A stretch of DNA of 15,423 nt from Serpens sp035306625. GTDB lineage: Bacteria; Pseudomonadota; Gammaproteobacteria; Pseudomonadales; Pseudomonadaceae. Below are positions 1-6,157 of this stretch, piece after piece (the first letter of the stretch is position 1; each line of letters starts with the position of its first letter). The stretch covers positions 1-15,423 of the forward strand of contig DATGNS010000002.1 in the NCBI GenBank assembly GCA_035306625.1, in the 5' to 3' direction. Made by a program: the position numbers and the translations under genes. Below the pieces are notes generated by a model. That model had not been told where the DNA came from, did no database searches, and saw only the letters and a program-made list of their open reading frames with translations.

Positions 1-1
1 C

Positions 2-1270
2 CAGGCGGTGCTGGAGCGCATTCCCCAGGCCCGCGCCGGGCTGCTGCCGCAGCTGTCGGCGGGGGCCCAGCTGGCGGATGTGGACATCGACGTGGACACC
101 AGCGCCGGCAGCCGCTCCCTGTCGCGCAGCAGCCTGGTCTATCAGGCGACCCTCGCCCAGCCGCTGTTCCGCGCCGACCGCTGGTTCCAGCTGCAGGCCG
201 CCCAGGCCAGCGGCGAGCAGGCCGCCCTGGAATTCTCCGCCGCCCAGCAGGAACTGATCCTGCGCAGTGCCGAAGCCTATTTCGCCGTGCTGCGCGCCCG
301 GGACGCCCTGGCGGCGGTCAAGGCTGAGGAGGCGGCGCTCAAGCGTCAGCTGGATCAGGCGAAGGAGCGTTTCGAGGTGGGGCTGTCCGACCGCACCGAT
401 GTGCTGCAGGCCCAGGCCGGTTACGATTCCGCCCATGCCGGCCGCCTGCTGGCCGAGCGCCAGGTGCAGGATGCCTTCGAGAACCTGGAGGCGCTGACGG
501 CGCGTCCCTACCGGCGTCTGGACGGCATTCGCCACAGCCTGCCGGTGCTGGCGCCGGTGCCCAACGACGCCAGCCGCTGGGTGGAGACCGCCGCCCGCCA
601 GAACCTCAACCTGCAGGCCAGCCAGTTCGCGGTGGCGGCCGCCGAGGAAAACCTGCGTCAGCGCCGCGCCGGCCATGCGCCGACCCTGGACCTGGTGGCG
701 CAGTACCAGACCGGCGACAACGATGGCCTGGGCTTCACCAACACGGGATTGCCAGCCATGCCGCGCTACACCGGGGATGCCTCGCAGACCACCGTCGGCC
801 TGCAGCTGAATGTCCCGCTGTTCAGCGGCGGGCTGACCACCGCCCAGGGTCGCGAGGCCCGGCAGCTGCTGGAACAGGCCGAGCAGCAGCGCGAGGGCCT
901 GCGCCGTCAGGTGGTGCAGAACACCCGCAACCTGTTCCGCGCGGTGAACACCGATGTCGAGCAGGTCAAGGCGCGGCGCCAGGCGATCATCTCCAGCCAG
1001 AGCGCCCTGGAGGCCACCGAGATCGGCTATGAGGTGGGCACCCGCAACATTGTCGACGTGCTGGATGCGCAGCGGCTGCTGTACGCCACGGTGCGCGATT
1101 ACAACAATGCCCGCTACGACTACATCCTCGACAACCTGCGCCTGAAGCAGGTGGCCGGCACCCTCAGCCCGGCCGACCTGCAGTCCCTGTCGGCCTACCT
1201 GCAGCCGGACTACGCGCCGGATCGCGACTTCCTGCCGCCGGATCTGACCCCGCAGCGGCAGGAGCCCTGA
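2..1270 (+). CDS. tolC: TolC-family outer-membrane efflux/secretion channel, 3' part (5' end outside window)
   Basis: Outer-membrane trimeric channel subunit that works with an inner-membrane transporter and a periplasmic adaptor to export drugs or proteins. The reading frame is open from the first bases, so the signal peptide and N-terminus (probably 50-60 residues) lie outside the window. About 422 codons are present. The two-repeat architecture of the OEP family is visible: a FEVGLSDRTDVLQAQ segment near 371-415 and its counterpart YEVGTRNIVDVLDAQR near 1028-1075 are the matching helix turns of the two halves. Long Gln/Ala/Glu-rich helices surround both, and strand-like segments lie near 700-830. 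The end (PDYAPDRDFLPPDL) resembles the C-terminal tail of Pseudomonas TolC (PA4974-like). The gene is followed 28 bases later by an intrinsic terminator. I am confident of the family; the transported substrates cannot be read from the sequence. Confidence 0.9.
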   Translation, partial: QAVLERIPQARAGLLPQLSAGAQLADVDIDVDTSAGSRSLSRSSLVYQATLAQPLFRADRWFQLQAAQASGEQAALEFSAAQQELILRSAEAYFAVLRARDALAAVKAEEAALKRQLDQAKERFEVGLSDRTDVLQAQAGYDSAHAGRLLAERQVQDAFENLEALTARPYRRLDGIRHSLPVLAPVPNDASRWVETAARQNLNLQASQFAVAAAEENLRQRRAGHAPTLDLVAQYQTGDNDGLGFTNTGLPAMPRYTGDASQTTVGLQLNVPLFSGGLTTAQGREARQLLEQAEQQREGLRRQVVQNTRNLFRAVNTDVEQVKARRQAIISSQSALEATEIGYEVGTRNIVDVLDAQRLLYATVRDYNNARYDYILDNLRLKQVAGTLSPADLQSLSAYLQPDYAPDRDFLPPDLTPQRQEP

Positions 1271-1298
1271 TACCGGGGGATTTGCGCAGGAGCGATTT

Positions 1299-1338
1299 CA
1301 GCCGCGACGGGTGCCCCTGTCGCGGCTGCTTCTTCTTT
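1299..1338 (+). terminator. Intrinsic terminator of tolC
   Basis: A perfect 10-bp stem, CAGCCGCGAC (1299-1308) with GTCGCGGCTG (1319-1328), encloses a 10-base loop and is followed by the pyrimidine/T-rich run CTTCTTCTTT. It lies in the 67-base gap between the convergent tolC and AhpA/YtjB-like genes. The T-rich side serves the plus-strand gene. On the minus strand the hairpin is followed only by AAATC, so termination of the opposite gene there would be weaker. Confidence 0.85.
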
Positions 1339-2786
1339 CAGGTCGGCTCGTCCCGCAGCTCGCTGAGACGGCCCAGCTGGCGCTCGATCAGCGCCGGGTA
1401 GGGCGGCAGCAGGCTTTCCACACAGTAGGCGCCCGCCGGGTTGCTGGTCGGGCGCAGGCGGGCACGCTCGAGAATCGGCGCGGCCGTGCCCAGCTGCGCA
1501 TCGGTGAGCAGCAGGGTGCGGCTGTGCTGGGCCAGCGCCAGCGCCTGCTGGGCGGGCTCGCTGAGCAGCAGGTCGGCCTGGCTCAGCTGGGCAGGCAGGC
1601 TGCCGGCGCACAGGGCCAGCTGCACCTGCAGCACGTGGCCGGTATCGGCCATCTCCAGCTGCAGCGAGTGACCCAGGGCGCGCAGCAGCTCGCCGCAGCA
1701 CAGGGAGTGGCCCAGATAGTCGTCGTCCTGCTCGCGGCGGAACACCAGCAGGCTGCTGCCATCGCGCAGGATGTGCAGCTCGCCCTGGTACAGGCCGCTG
1801 GCCTGCTCCAGGCAGTGACGATAGCGGTCCAGCAGGTCGATCAGGCGCTGGCGCGGCAGCTGGCGCAACTGCTCCTGCTGGCCCAGTTGCACGGCCAGCA
1901 CCGCACAGTCCTGGCCGGCACTCTCGGTGGGCGCGGCGGGCGGTTGCTCCGCCGCGAGGTCCAGGTCATCCAGCCCGATGAAGGGATCGTCCTCGTCCAG
2001 GCTCTGGGCGAAGGCGCGCTGGGGTACCGGCTCGGCGGCCAGCGGCGGCGGCTCGGCGAAGGGATCGTCCTCCAGGTCCAGCTCGAATTCCGGTTCGGCC
2101 TCGATCTGGGGTTCCGGCTCCGGCAGCGGTGCCAGGCGGGCCTGCAGCTGGCGGGCCAGTTCACCGATCTCGTCCTCGCGCTGCGCGCCGGGGGCCAGGC
2201 CCTGCGGATCGCGCACCCAGTGGCCGAGGTCGATGAGCGGCTGGGCCAGGCTCCGCCCGGCCAGCAGCGACAGCCAGAGCGCCGCGGCAAACAGGATCAG
2301 GCTGAGCAGCGCCATGCTCTGCAGGCCCACATCGCGCGGCTTGCGGAACTGGTGCATGTCGAGGCTGATGCGCAACTGACCGGCCAGCACTTCCTGGAAA
2401 CTGATCGGGATGGCGTACAGGCCCTCTCCGGTCTCGCTCGGCCGGCTGCCCGCCTCAGCCAGGATGCGGTTGTCGGTGCTGTACACCGCGGCGTGGGCCA
2501 CCAGGGGGTTCCTGGCCAGATTGCCCAGCAGCACGTTGAGGCTGAGGATGTCGTTGGCCACCAGCAGGCTGGTGGCGGTCGCCGCGGTCTGGCTCACCAG
2601 GGTCTGGCCCACCAGCTCGGCCTGTTGCTGGGCGGTCTGGCGCAACTGATGGCCCATGACCCAGGCATACAGCAGCAGCACCAGAGCGACCATGCCGAGG
2701 CACAGGGCGGTGATGCGCAGGGGAATCGACAGGGTCCGACCGCGCAGGGCATTGAAGAGTCGCAGGAACAGGTTGTCGGGTCTCAC
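1338..2786 (-). CDS. AhpA/YtjB (SMP_2) family inner-membrane protein with a cyclase-like C-terminal domain
   Basis: Membrane protein of the family typified by E. coli YtjB/Smp, which is likewise divergent from serB; the molecular function is unknown. With the GTG start it has 482 residues. A membrane segment at about residues 22-43 (ITALCLGMVALVLLLYAWVM) is followed by a periplasmic region of about 110 residues, then a second membrane segment at about 157-177. Next come a HAMP-like stretch, an acidic proline-rich linker (about 220-289) holding two DDPF motifs, and a C-terminal domain (about 292-471). The last has the strand-helix pattern of class III nucleotidyl cyclases, but Gln replaces the first metal-binding Asp. 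The GTG at 2786 is chosen because the longer frame would begin with a TTG that is itself part of a near-consensus -35 box (2838-2843) and so lies upstream of transcription. The Shine-Dalgarno sequence is weak. E. coli YtjB is only about 214 residues, so the C-terminal half is an addition. Confidence 0.8.
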   Translation of the reverse strand: MRPDNLFLRLFNALRGRTLSIPLRITALCLGMVALVLLLYAWVMGHQLRQTAQQQAELVGQTLVSQTAATATSLLVANDILSLNVLLGNLARNPLVAHAAVYSTDNRILAEAGSRPSETGEGLYAIPISFQEVLAGQLRISLDMHQFRKPRDVGLQSMALLSLILFAAALWLSLLAGRSLAQPLIDLGHWVRDPQGLAPGAQREDEIGELARQLQARLAPLPEPEPQIEAEPEFELDLEDDPFAEPPPLAAEPVPQRAFAQSLDEDDPFIGLDDLDLAAEQPPAAPTESAGQDCAVLAVQLGQQEQLRQLPRQRLIDLLDRYRHCLEQASGLYQGELHILRDGSSLLVFRREQDDDYLGHSLCCGELLRALGHSLQLEMADTGHVLQVQLALCAGSLPAQLSQADLLLSEPAQQALALAQHSRTLLLTDAQLGTAAPILERARLRPTSNPAGAYCVESLLPPYPALIERQLGRLSELRDEPT

Positions 2787-2815
2787 GGGCCGGGTCTCGG
2801 CGAGAAGGTCGCGGG

Positions 2816-2843
2816 AGTATACGGAATGCGCCGAGGCTGCCAA
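2816..2843 (-). promoter_or_regulatory. Sigma70-type promoter of the AhpA/YtjB-like gene
   Basis: Read on the minus strand: TTGGCA (2843-2838, 5/6 match to the -35 consensus), a 16-base spacer, then TATACT (2821-2816, 5/6 match to the -10 consensus). Transcription would begin near 2809, about 23 bases before the GTG start at 2786. The -35 hexamer contains the alternative TTG start codon, which rules that start out. Confidence 0.65.
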
Positions 2844-2869
2844 AGCACCCGAACATGAAATCTGTCAAG

Positions 2870-2889
2870 GCCAAATGCCATCATTTGGC
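2870..2889. repeat. Perfect inverted repeat in the divergent spacer (possible operator)
   Basis: GCCAAATG (2870-2877) and CATTTGGC (2882-2889) are perfect inverted copies separated by CCAT. The site lies 26 bases upstream of the -35 box of the YtjB-like gene and 46 bases upstream of the serB -35 box. Both predicted transcripts start outside it, so an RNA hairpin is unlikely and a dimeric regulator site is more plausible. I cannot name the regulator. Confidence 0.45.
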
Positions 2890-2935
2890 GTGAAAAGCCG
2901 ACCGGAGGCGGCCCGCCGCAGGTGGCGGAGGCGTC

Positions 2936-2964
2936 CTGCGAGTCCGGGGCGCTTGGGGTAGAAT
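2936..2964 (+). promoter_or_regulatory. Probable sigma70-type promoter of serB
   Basis: TAGAAT (2959-2964) is a 5/6 match to the -10 consensus. A weak -35 (CTGCGA, 2936-2941, 3/6) lies 17 bases upstream. Transcription would begin near 2971. The upstream ATG at 2963 overlaps the -10 box and therefore cannot start translation of this transcript. Confidence 0.5.
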
Positions 2965-3004
2965 GCGCGCCTTCCGTTCGCCCTTTCCTCAATGGAGCTG
3001 CGCC

Positions 3005-4219
3005 TTGCGCGAAATCGTCCTGATCAACATCACCGGGGAAGACCGTCCCGGGCTGACCGCCGCCATCACCGGAGTGCTGGCCCAGGGCGGCGTGAACATC
3101 CTCGACATCGGCCAGGCCGTGATCCACGACACCCTGTCGTTCGGCATCCTGGTGGAGATTCCCGACAACGAACGCGCCTCTTCGACCCTCAAGGACGTGC
3201 TGTTCACCGCCTACAAGCTGGACCAGCAGGTGCGTTTCACGCCGGTTTCCGAGGCCGACTACCAGAACTGGGTGAACGGCCAGGGCAAGCCGCGCCACAT
3301 CGTCACCCTGCTGACCCGCCAGGTGACCGCCGAACAGCTGCACCGGGTGAGCTCCATCACCGCCAAGTACGGGCTGAATATCGACCACATCGACCGTCTG
3401 TCCGGGCGTCGGCCGCTGGATGTGCCGGTAGAGCGCGGCAAGGGCTGCATCGAGTTCTCGGTGCGCGGCGAGCCCGCCGATCCGGACGCCCTGCGCGCCG
3501 AATTCCTCAGCGTGGCCCAGGAGCTGAACGTGGACATCGCCTTCCAGCGCGATTCGGTGTTCCGTCGCAACCGCCGCCTGGCGGTGTTCGACATGGACTC
3601 CACGCTGATCGAGGCGGAAGTCATCGACGAGCTGGCCAAGGCTGCCGGGGTGGGCGAGCAGGTGGCGGCGATCACCGAGCGCGCCATGCGCGGCGAGCTG
3701 GACTTCCGCGCCAGCTTCAAGGAGCGCCTGAGCCTGCTCAAGGGGCTGTCGGAGGATGTACTGGAAGAGATCGCCGCCGGCCTGCGCCTGACCGAGGGCG
3801 CCGAGGTGCTGTTCGCCGAGCTCAAGCGCCTGGGCTACAAGACCGCGATCCTCTCCGGCGGCTTCAGCTACTTCGCCAAGCGGCTGCAGGCGAAGCTGGG
3901 CATCGACTACGTGTTCGCCAACGAACTGGAAATCGTCGACGGCAAGCTGACCGGCGTGGCCATCGAGCCGATCGTCGACGCCCAGCGCAAGGCCGACCTG
4001 CTGCGCCAGCTGGCGGAGAAGGAAGGCCTGAGCCTGGAGCAGACCATCGCCGTGGGCGACGGCGCCAACGACCTGCCGATGCTCGGCCTGGCCGGCCTGG
4101 GCGTGGCCTTCCGCGCCAAGCCGCTGGTCAAGCAGTCGGCCAAGCAGGCCATTTCCACCCTCGGCCTGGACGGCATCCTCTACCTGCTCGGCTTCCGCGA
4201 CCGTGAAGGTCAGGAGTAG
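3005..4219 (+). CDS. serB: Phosphoserine phosphatase SerB with tandem ACT domains
   Basis: Catalyses the last step of L-serine synthesis, hydrolysing O-phosphoserine to serine and phosphate in the cytoplasm. With the TTG start it has 404 residues. Two ACT-type regulatory domains (about 4-80 and 97-180) precede the HAD phosphatase. HAD motif I is DMDST (196-200, nucleophile Asp196 and acid/base Asp198), followed by LIEAEVIDELA, motif II in LSGGF, and motif III in VGDGANDLPML. The TTG at 3005 is preceded by TGGAG (2993-2997) at a 7-base gap. It gives the REIVLINITGEDRPG start expected of Pseudomonas SerB, whereas the in-frame ATG at 2963 sits inside the -10 box. Double-ACT SerB is the long form usual in pseudomonads; E. 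coli SerB is about 80 residues shorter. The neighbouring divergent YtjB-like gene repeats the E. coli arrangement. Confidence 0.95.
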   Translation: MREIVLINITGEDRPGLTAAITGVLAQGGVNILDIGQAVIHDTLSFGILVEIPDNERASSTLKDVLFTAYKLDQQVRFTPVSEADYQNWVNGQGKPRHIVTLLTRQVTAEQLHRVSSITAKYGLNIDHIDRLSGRRPLDVPVERGKGCIEFSVRGEPADPDALRAEFLSVAQELNVDIAFQRDSVFRRNRRLAVFDMDSTLIEAEVIDELAKAAGVGEQVAAITERAMRGELDFRASFKERLSLLKGLSEDVLEEIAAGLRLTEGAEVLFAELKRLGYKTAILSGGFSYFAKRLQAKLGIDYVFANELEIVDGKLTGVAIEPIVDAQRKADLLRQLAEKEGLSLEQTIAVGDGANDLPMLGLAGLGVAFRAKPLVKQSAKQAISTLGLDGILYLLGFRDREGQE

Positions 4220-4225
4220 TCGGCG

Positions 4226-4252
4226 GGGCGGCCGGCGTGGCTCCGGCCGCCC
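4226..4252. terminator. Stem-loop between convergent serB and thiO
   Basis: A perfect 10-bp GC stem, GGGCGGCCGG (4226-4235) with CCGGCCGCCC (4243-4252), and a 7-base loop. It fills most of the 38-base gap between the two stop codons. There is no T tract on either side, so it may be a weak bidirectional terminator or an mRNA 3'-end stabiliser rather than a canonical intrinsic terminator. Confidence 0.55.
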
Positions 4253-4257
4253 ACTGA

Positions 4258-5352
4258 TCACTTCAGCCGCAGCGCGGGTGCGTAGGGCGCCGGATCGATG
4301 GAGGGTGCGCGGTTCAGCAGCAGCTCCGTCAGCAGCTGGCAGGAGGCCGGCGCCAGCACCAGTCCGTTGCGGAAGTGCCCGCAGTTCAACCACAGCCCCG
4401 GGTGGCTGGCCAGTTCGCCGATGTACGGGACGCCGTCCGGCGAACCCGGCCGCAGTCCGGCCCAGTGCCCCACCACCGGCGCCTGGGCCAGCGTCGGCAG
4501 CAGCTCCGCCGCCGAGGCGCGCAGGCTGTCCAGGGCGTCCTCGGTGACCGACTTGTCGAAGCCGCAGTACTCCACGGTGCTGCCCACCAGGATGTGTCCG
4601 TCGCGGCGCGGAATGGCGTAGCGCCGTCCGGCCAGCAGCATGCTGGGCAGGAAATCGGGTTCGCACTTGAACAGCACCATCTGGCCGCGCACCGGCTCGA
4701 CCGGCAGCTGGATGCCCAGGCCCGCCAGCAGCTCGCCGCTCCAGGCGCCCGCGGCCAGCACCACCTGGTCGGCGCGGTATTCCCCACCGGCGGTACGTGC
4801 GCCGACCACCCGGCCGTTCTCCTCGACGAAGCCCTGCACCGCCTGCTGGCTGTGGATCTCCACCGTGGCCAGGCGCCCCAGCGCCGTGCGCAGCGCCTTG
4901 AGCAGGCGCGGGTTGCGGATGTTGGCCACGCCCGGTGCGAACAGCGCACGCTGGTAGCGATCGGCGAGGGCGGGAATGCCGCGCCGCACCTCGTCCACCG
5001 GTACCCGCAGCAGGGTGCGTCGGTGACGGGTGGCCCAGGCCAGTGCCTGTTCCTCGTCCTCCACATCCAGCCAGTACAGACCGGTGACATACAGTTCCGG
5101 ATCCACGCCGCTGTCCTGCAGCAGCTGGGCGGCGAGCGCCGGGTAGGCGTCCTGCGCCTGCAGGGCCAGGGCCTGCACGGCGGGCGGGTAGCGCCAGGGG
5201 TAGAGGGGCGAGACGATGCCGCCGCCGGCCCAGGACGCCTCGCGTCCCGGGTCGCCGGCTTCCAGCAGGGTGACGCGCATGCCGGCGCCGACCAGGCGGT
5301 AGGCGGTGAGCAGGCCGATGATGCCGGCGCCGATGACCAGAGTGTGTTGCAC
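4258..5352 (-). CDS. thiO: FAD-dependent glycine/D-amino-acid oxidase ThiO
   Basis: Flavoprotein oxidase of the DAO family; ThiO oxidises glycine to the imine used to build the thiazole ring of thiamine. With the GTG start it has 364 residues. The dinucleotide-binding motif GAGIIG is at residues 8-13 and the FAD-ribose acidic residue is in TLLEAGDPG. The ThiO signatures EASWAGGGI, GLRPGSPDG and GHFRNGLVLAP are all present. GTG at 5352 is preferred over ATG at 5370 because AAGGAG (5364-5359) stands 6 bases before it as an ideal ribosome-binding site. That site would be internal to the coding region if the ATG were used. The gene is divergent from fimT, as in P. aeruginosa (PA4548), and convergent with serB. 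No other thiamine gene is visible, so a general D-amino-acid oxidase remains possible. Confidence 0.88.
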   Translation of the reverse strand: MQHTLVIGAGIIGLLTAYRLVGAGMRVTLLEAGDPGREASWAGGGIVSPLYPWRYPPAVQALALQAQDAYPALAAQLLQDSGVDPELYVTGLYWLDVEDEEQALAWATRHRRTLLRVPVDEVRRGIPALADRYQRALFAPGVANIRNPRLLKALRTALGRLATVEIHSQQAVQGFVEENGRVVGARTAGGEYRADQVVLAAGAWSGELLAGLGIQLPVEPVRGQMVLFKCEPDFLPSMLLAGRRYAIPRRDGHILVGSTVEYCGFDKSVTEDALDSLRASAAELLPTLAQAPVVGHWAGLRPGSPDGVPYIGELASHPGLWLNCGHFRNGLVLAPASCQLLTELLLNRAPSIDPAPYAPALRLK

Positions 5353-5387
5353 GTGTCTCTCCTTGGGCATTGCGGGAGGGGGTCGGC

Positions 5388-5416
5388 TTGACAGTCCGGG
5401 GTGTTGGGCTAACTAG
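5388..5416 (+). promoter_or_regulatory. Candidate fimT promoter
   Basis: A perfect -35 hexamer TTGACA lies at 5388-5393. The expected -10 zone (5409-5416, CTAACTAG) matches the consensus poorly, so either the promoter is weak or it needs an activator. A start near 5423 would place the GCAGCC stem-loop at the 5' end of the mRNA. Confidence 0.35.
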
Positions 5417-5422
5417 GGACGG

Positions 5423-5439
5423 GCAGCCGGGAAGGCTGC
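5423..5439 (+). other. Stem-loop at the predicted 5' end of the fimT mRNA
   Basis: GCAGCC (5423-5428) and GGCTGC (5434-5439) form a perfect 6-bp stem with loop GGGAA. It lies directly downstream of the candidate promoter and 19 bases before the fimT ribosome-binding site. It could stabilise the transcript; no function is demonstrated. Confidence 0.3.
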
Positions 5440-5470
5440 ACATGATATGGGGAATGACAAGGATGCGCTC

Positions 5471-5992
5471 ATGGACTACGAGACACAGCGTGGGTTCACG
5501 CTGGTGGAACTGCTGCTGGCGCTGGCCGTTGCGGCCATCGTCCTCAGCCTGGCCGCACCCTCGATGGGGGCGCTGTATCGCAAGCATCAGGTCGGGAACT
5601 ATCAGGCGGACCTGCAGCGCCTGATCGTCCACTCCCGGCACCATGCACTGGTCAATCGCAGCCGGGTCACGGTCTGTGCCCTGGACGAGCAGAACACCTG
5701 CGTGAGCCTGCGGGTTGGAACGCTGGCCAGCTTCGTGGACAGCAACGGCAACCGCGCCCTGGATCCGGGCGAGCAGCTGCTGTACAGCCTGCCCATCCCC
5801 CGGCAGCTGCGCGTCGACTGGAACCGCGGCGACCCCAGCCTGCACTTCAACGGCCGAGGCATGAGCCACGTCAGCAACGGCACCTTCACCATCTGCCACC
5901 GGGCCCCGCTGCACAGTCACGGCAAGCTGGTGATCAGCGTGCAGGGCCGCGTGCGCGGGGAGCGGCTCGGGCAGGCGTGCCCGCTGAGCTGA
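5471..5992 (+). CDS. fimT: Type IV minor pilin FimT (GspH/FimT family)
   Basis: Minor pilin-like protein of 173 residues. The class III leader MDYETQRG ends in Gly8, where prepilin peptidase PilD would cut before Phe9. Mature Glu5 is Glu13, within FTLVELLLALAVAAIVLSLA, followed by the N-terminal hydrophobic helix. The ATG at 5471 is chosen because AAGGA (5459-5463) precedes it by 7 bases and because the leader length is normal. The ATG at 5447 would give a 16-residue leader with a poorer site. Near the C-terminus is GRVR (159-162), matching the GRxR motif that I recall being linked to DNA binding by FimT during natural transformation. Three Cys are visible in the mature domain region. The gene is separated from fimU by 165 bases and probably has its own promoter. 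Confidence 0.92.
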   Translation: MDYETQRGFTLVELLLALAVAAIVLSLAAPSMGALYRKHQVGNYQADLQRLIVHSRHHALVNRSRVTVCALDEQNTCVSLRVGTLASFVDSNGNRALDPGEQLLYSLPIPRQLRVDWNRGDPSLHFNGRGMSHVSNGTFTICHRAPLHSHGKLVISVQGRVRGERLGQACPLS

Positions 5993-6059
5993 GGGCGAAA
6001 ACACCAGAGGGCGGATGGCGCTTTTGCGAGCCCGTCGGCAATTTCGCGCTTTGCTTCTA

Positions 6060-6068
6060 CCGTTTGCC
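6060..6068 (+). promoter_or_regulatory. Candidate AlgR-binding site upstream of fimU
   Basis: CCGTTTGCC matches the AlgR consensus CCGTTCGTC at 7 of 9 positions and lies 90 bases before the fimU ATG. In P. aeruginosa the response regulator AlgR activates the fimU-pilVWXY1Y2E operon through a site in this promoter region. I see no convincing -35/-10 pair, and a 7/9 match occurs by chance fairly often in GC-rich DNA. The 165-base fimT-fimU gap contains nothing else that I can identify. Confidence 0.35.
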
Positions 6069-6157
6069 CACGATTTCACACCAGCCATCAGTACCCCGAT
6101 TGCCACTCGTCGGGGGCTTGCGGACACTGCGCCCGATTCTTCCAGTCGGGGTCTGCC

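Noticed and set aside
1311..2858. Plus-strand open frame opposite the AhpA/YtjB-like gene (about 515 codons)
   Set aside because: Gln/Ala/Gly/Leu-rich shadow product. It begins inside the tolC terminator hairpin, and the minus-strand gene has membrane helices and a promoter.
5353..5370. ATG start of thiO at 5370
   Set aside because: The six extra codons contain the AAGGAG ribosome-binding site serving the GTG at 5352, and the FAD-binding strand needs nothing upstream.
5447..5470. Earlier ATG for fimT
   Set aside because: It would give a 16-residue prepilin leader and has a distant ribosome-binding site. ATG 5471 has AAGGA at 7 bases and a normal 8-residue leader.
5965..5989. Possible terminator overlapping the fimT stop codon
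   Set aside because: GCTC-GGGCA / TGCCC-gct-GAGC can pair only with a three-base bulge, lies inside the coding sequence and has no T tract. Too weak to list.
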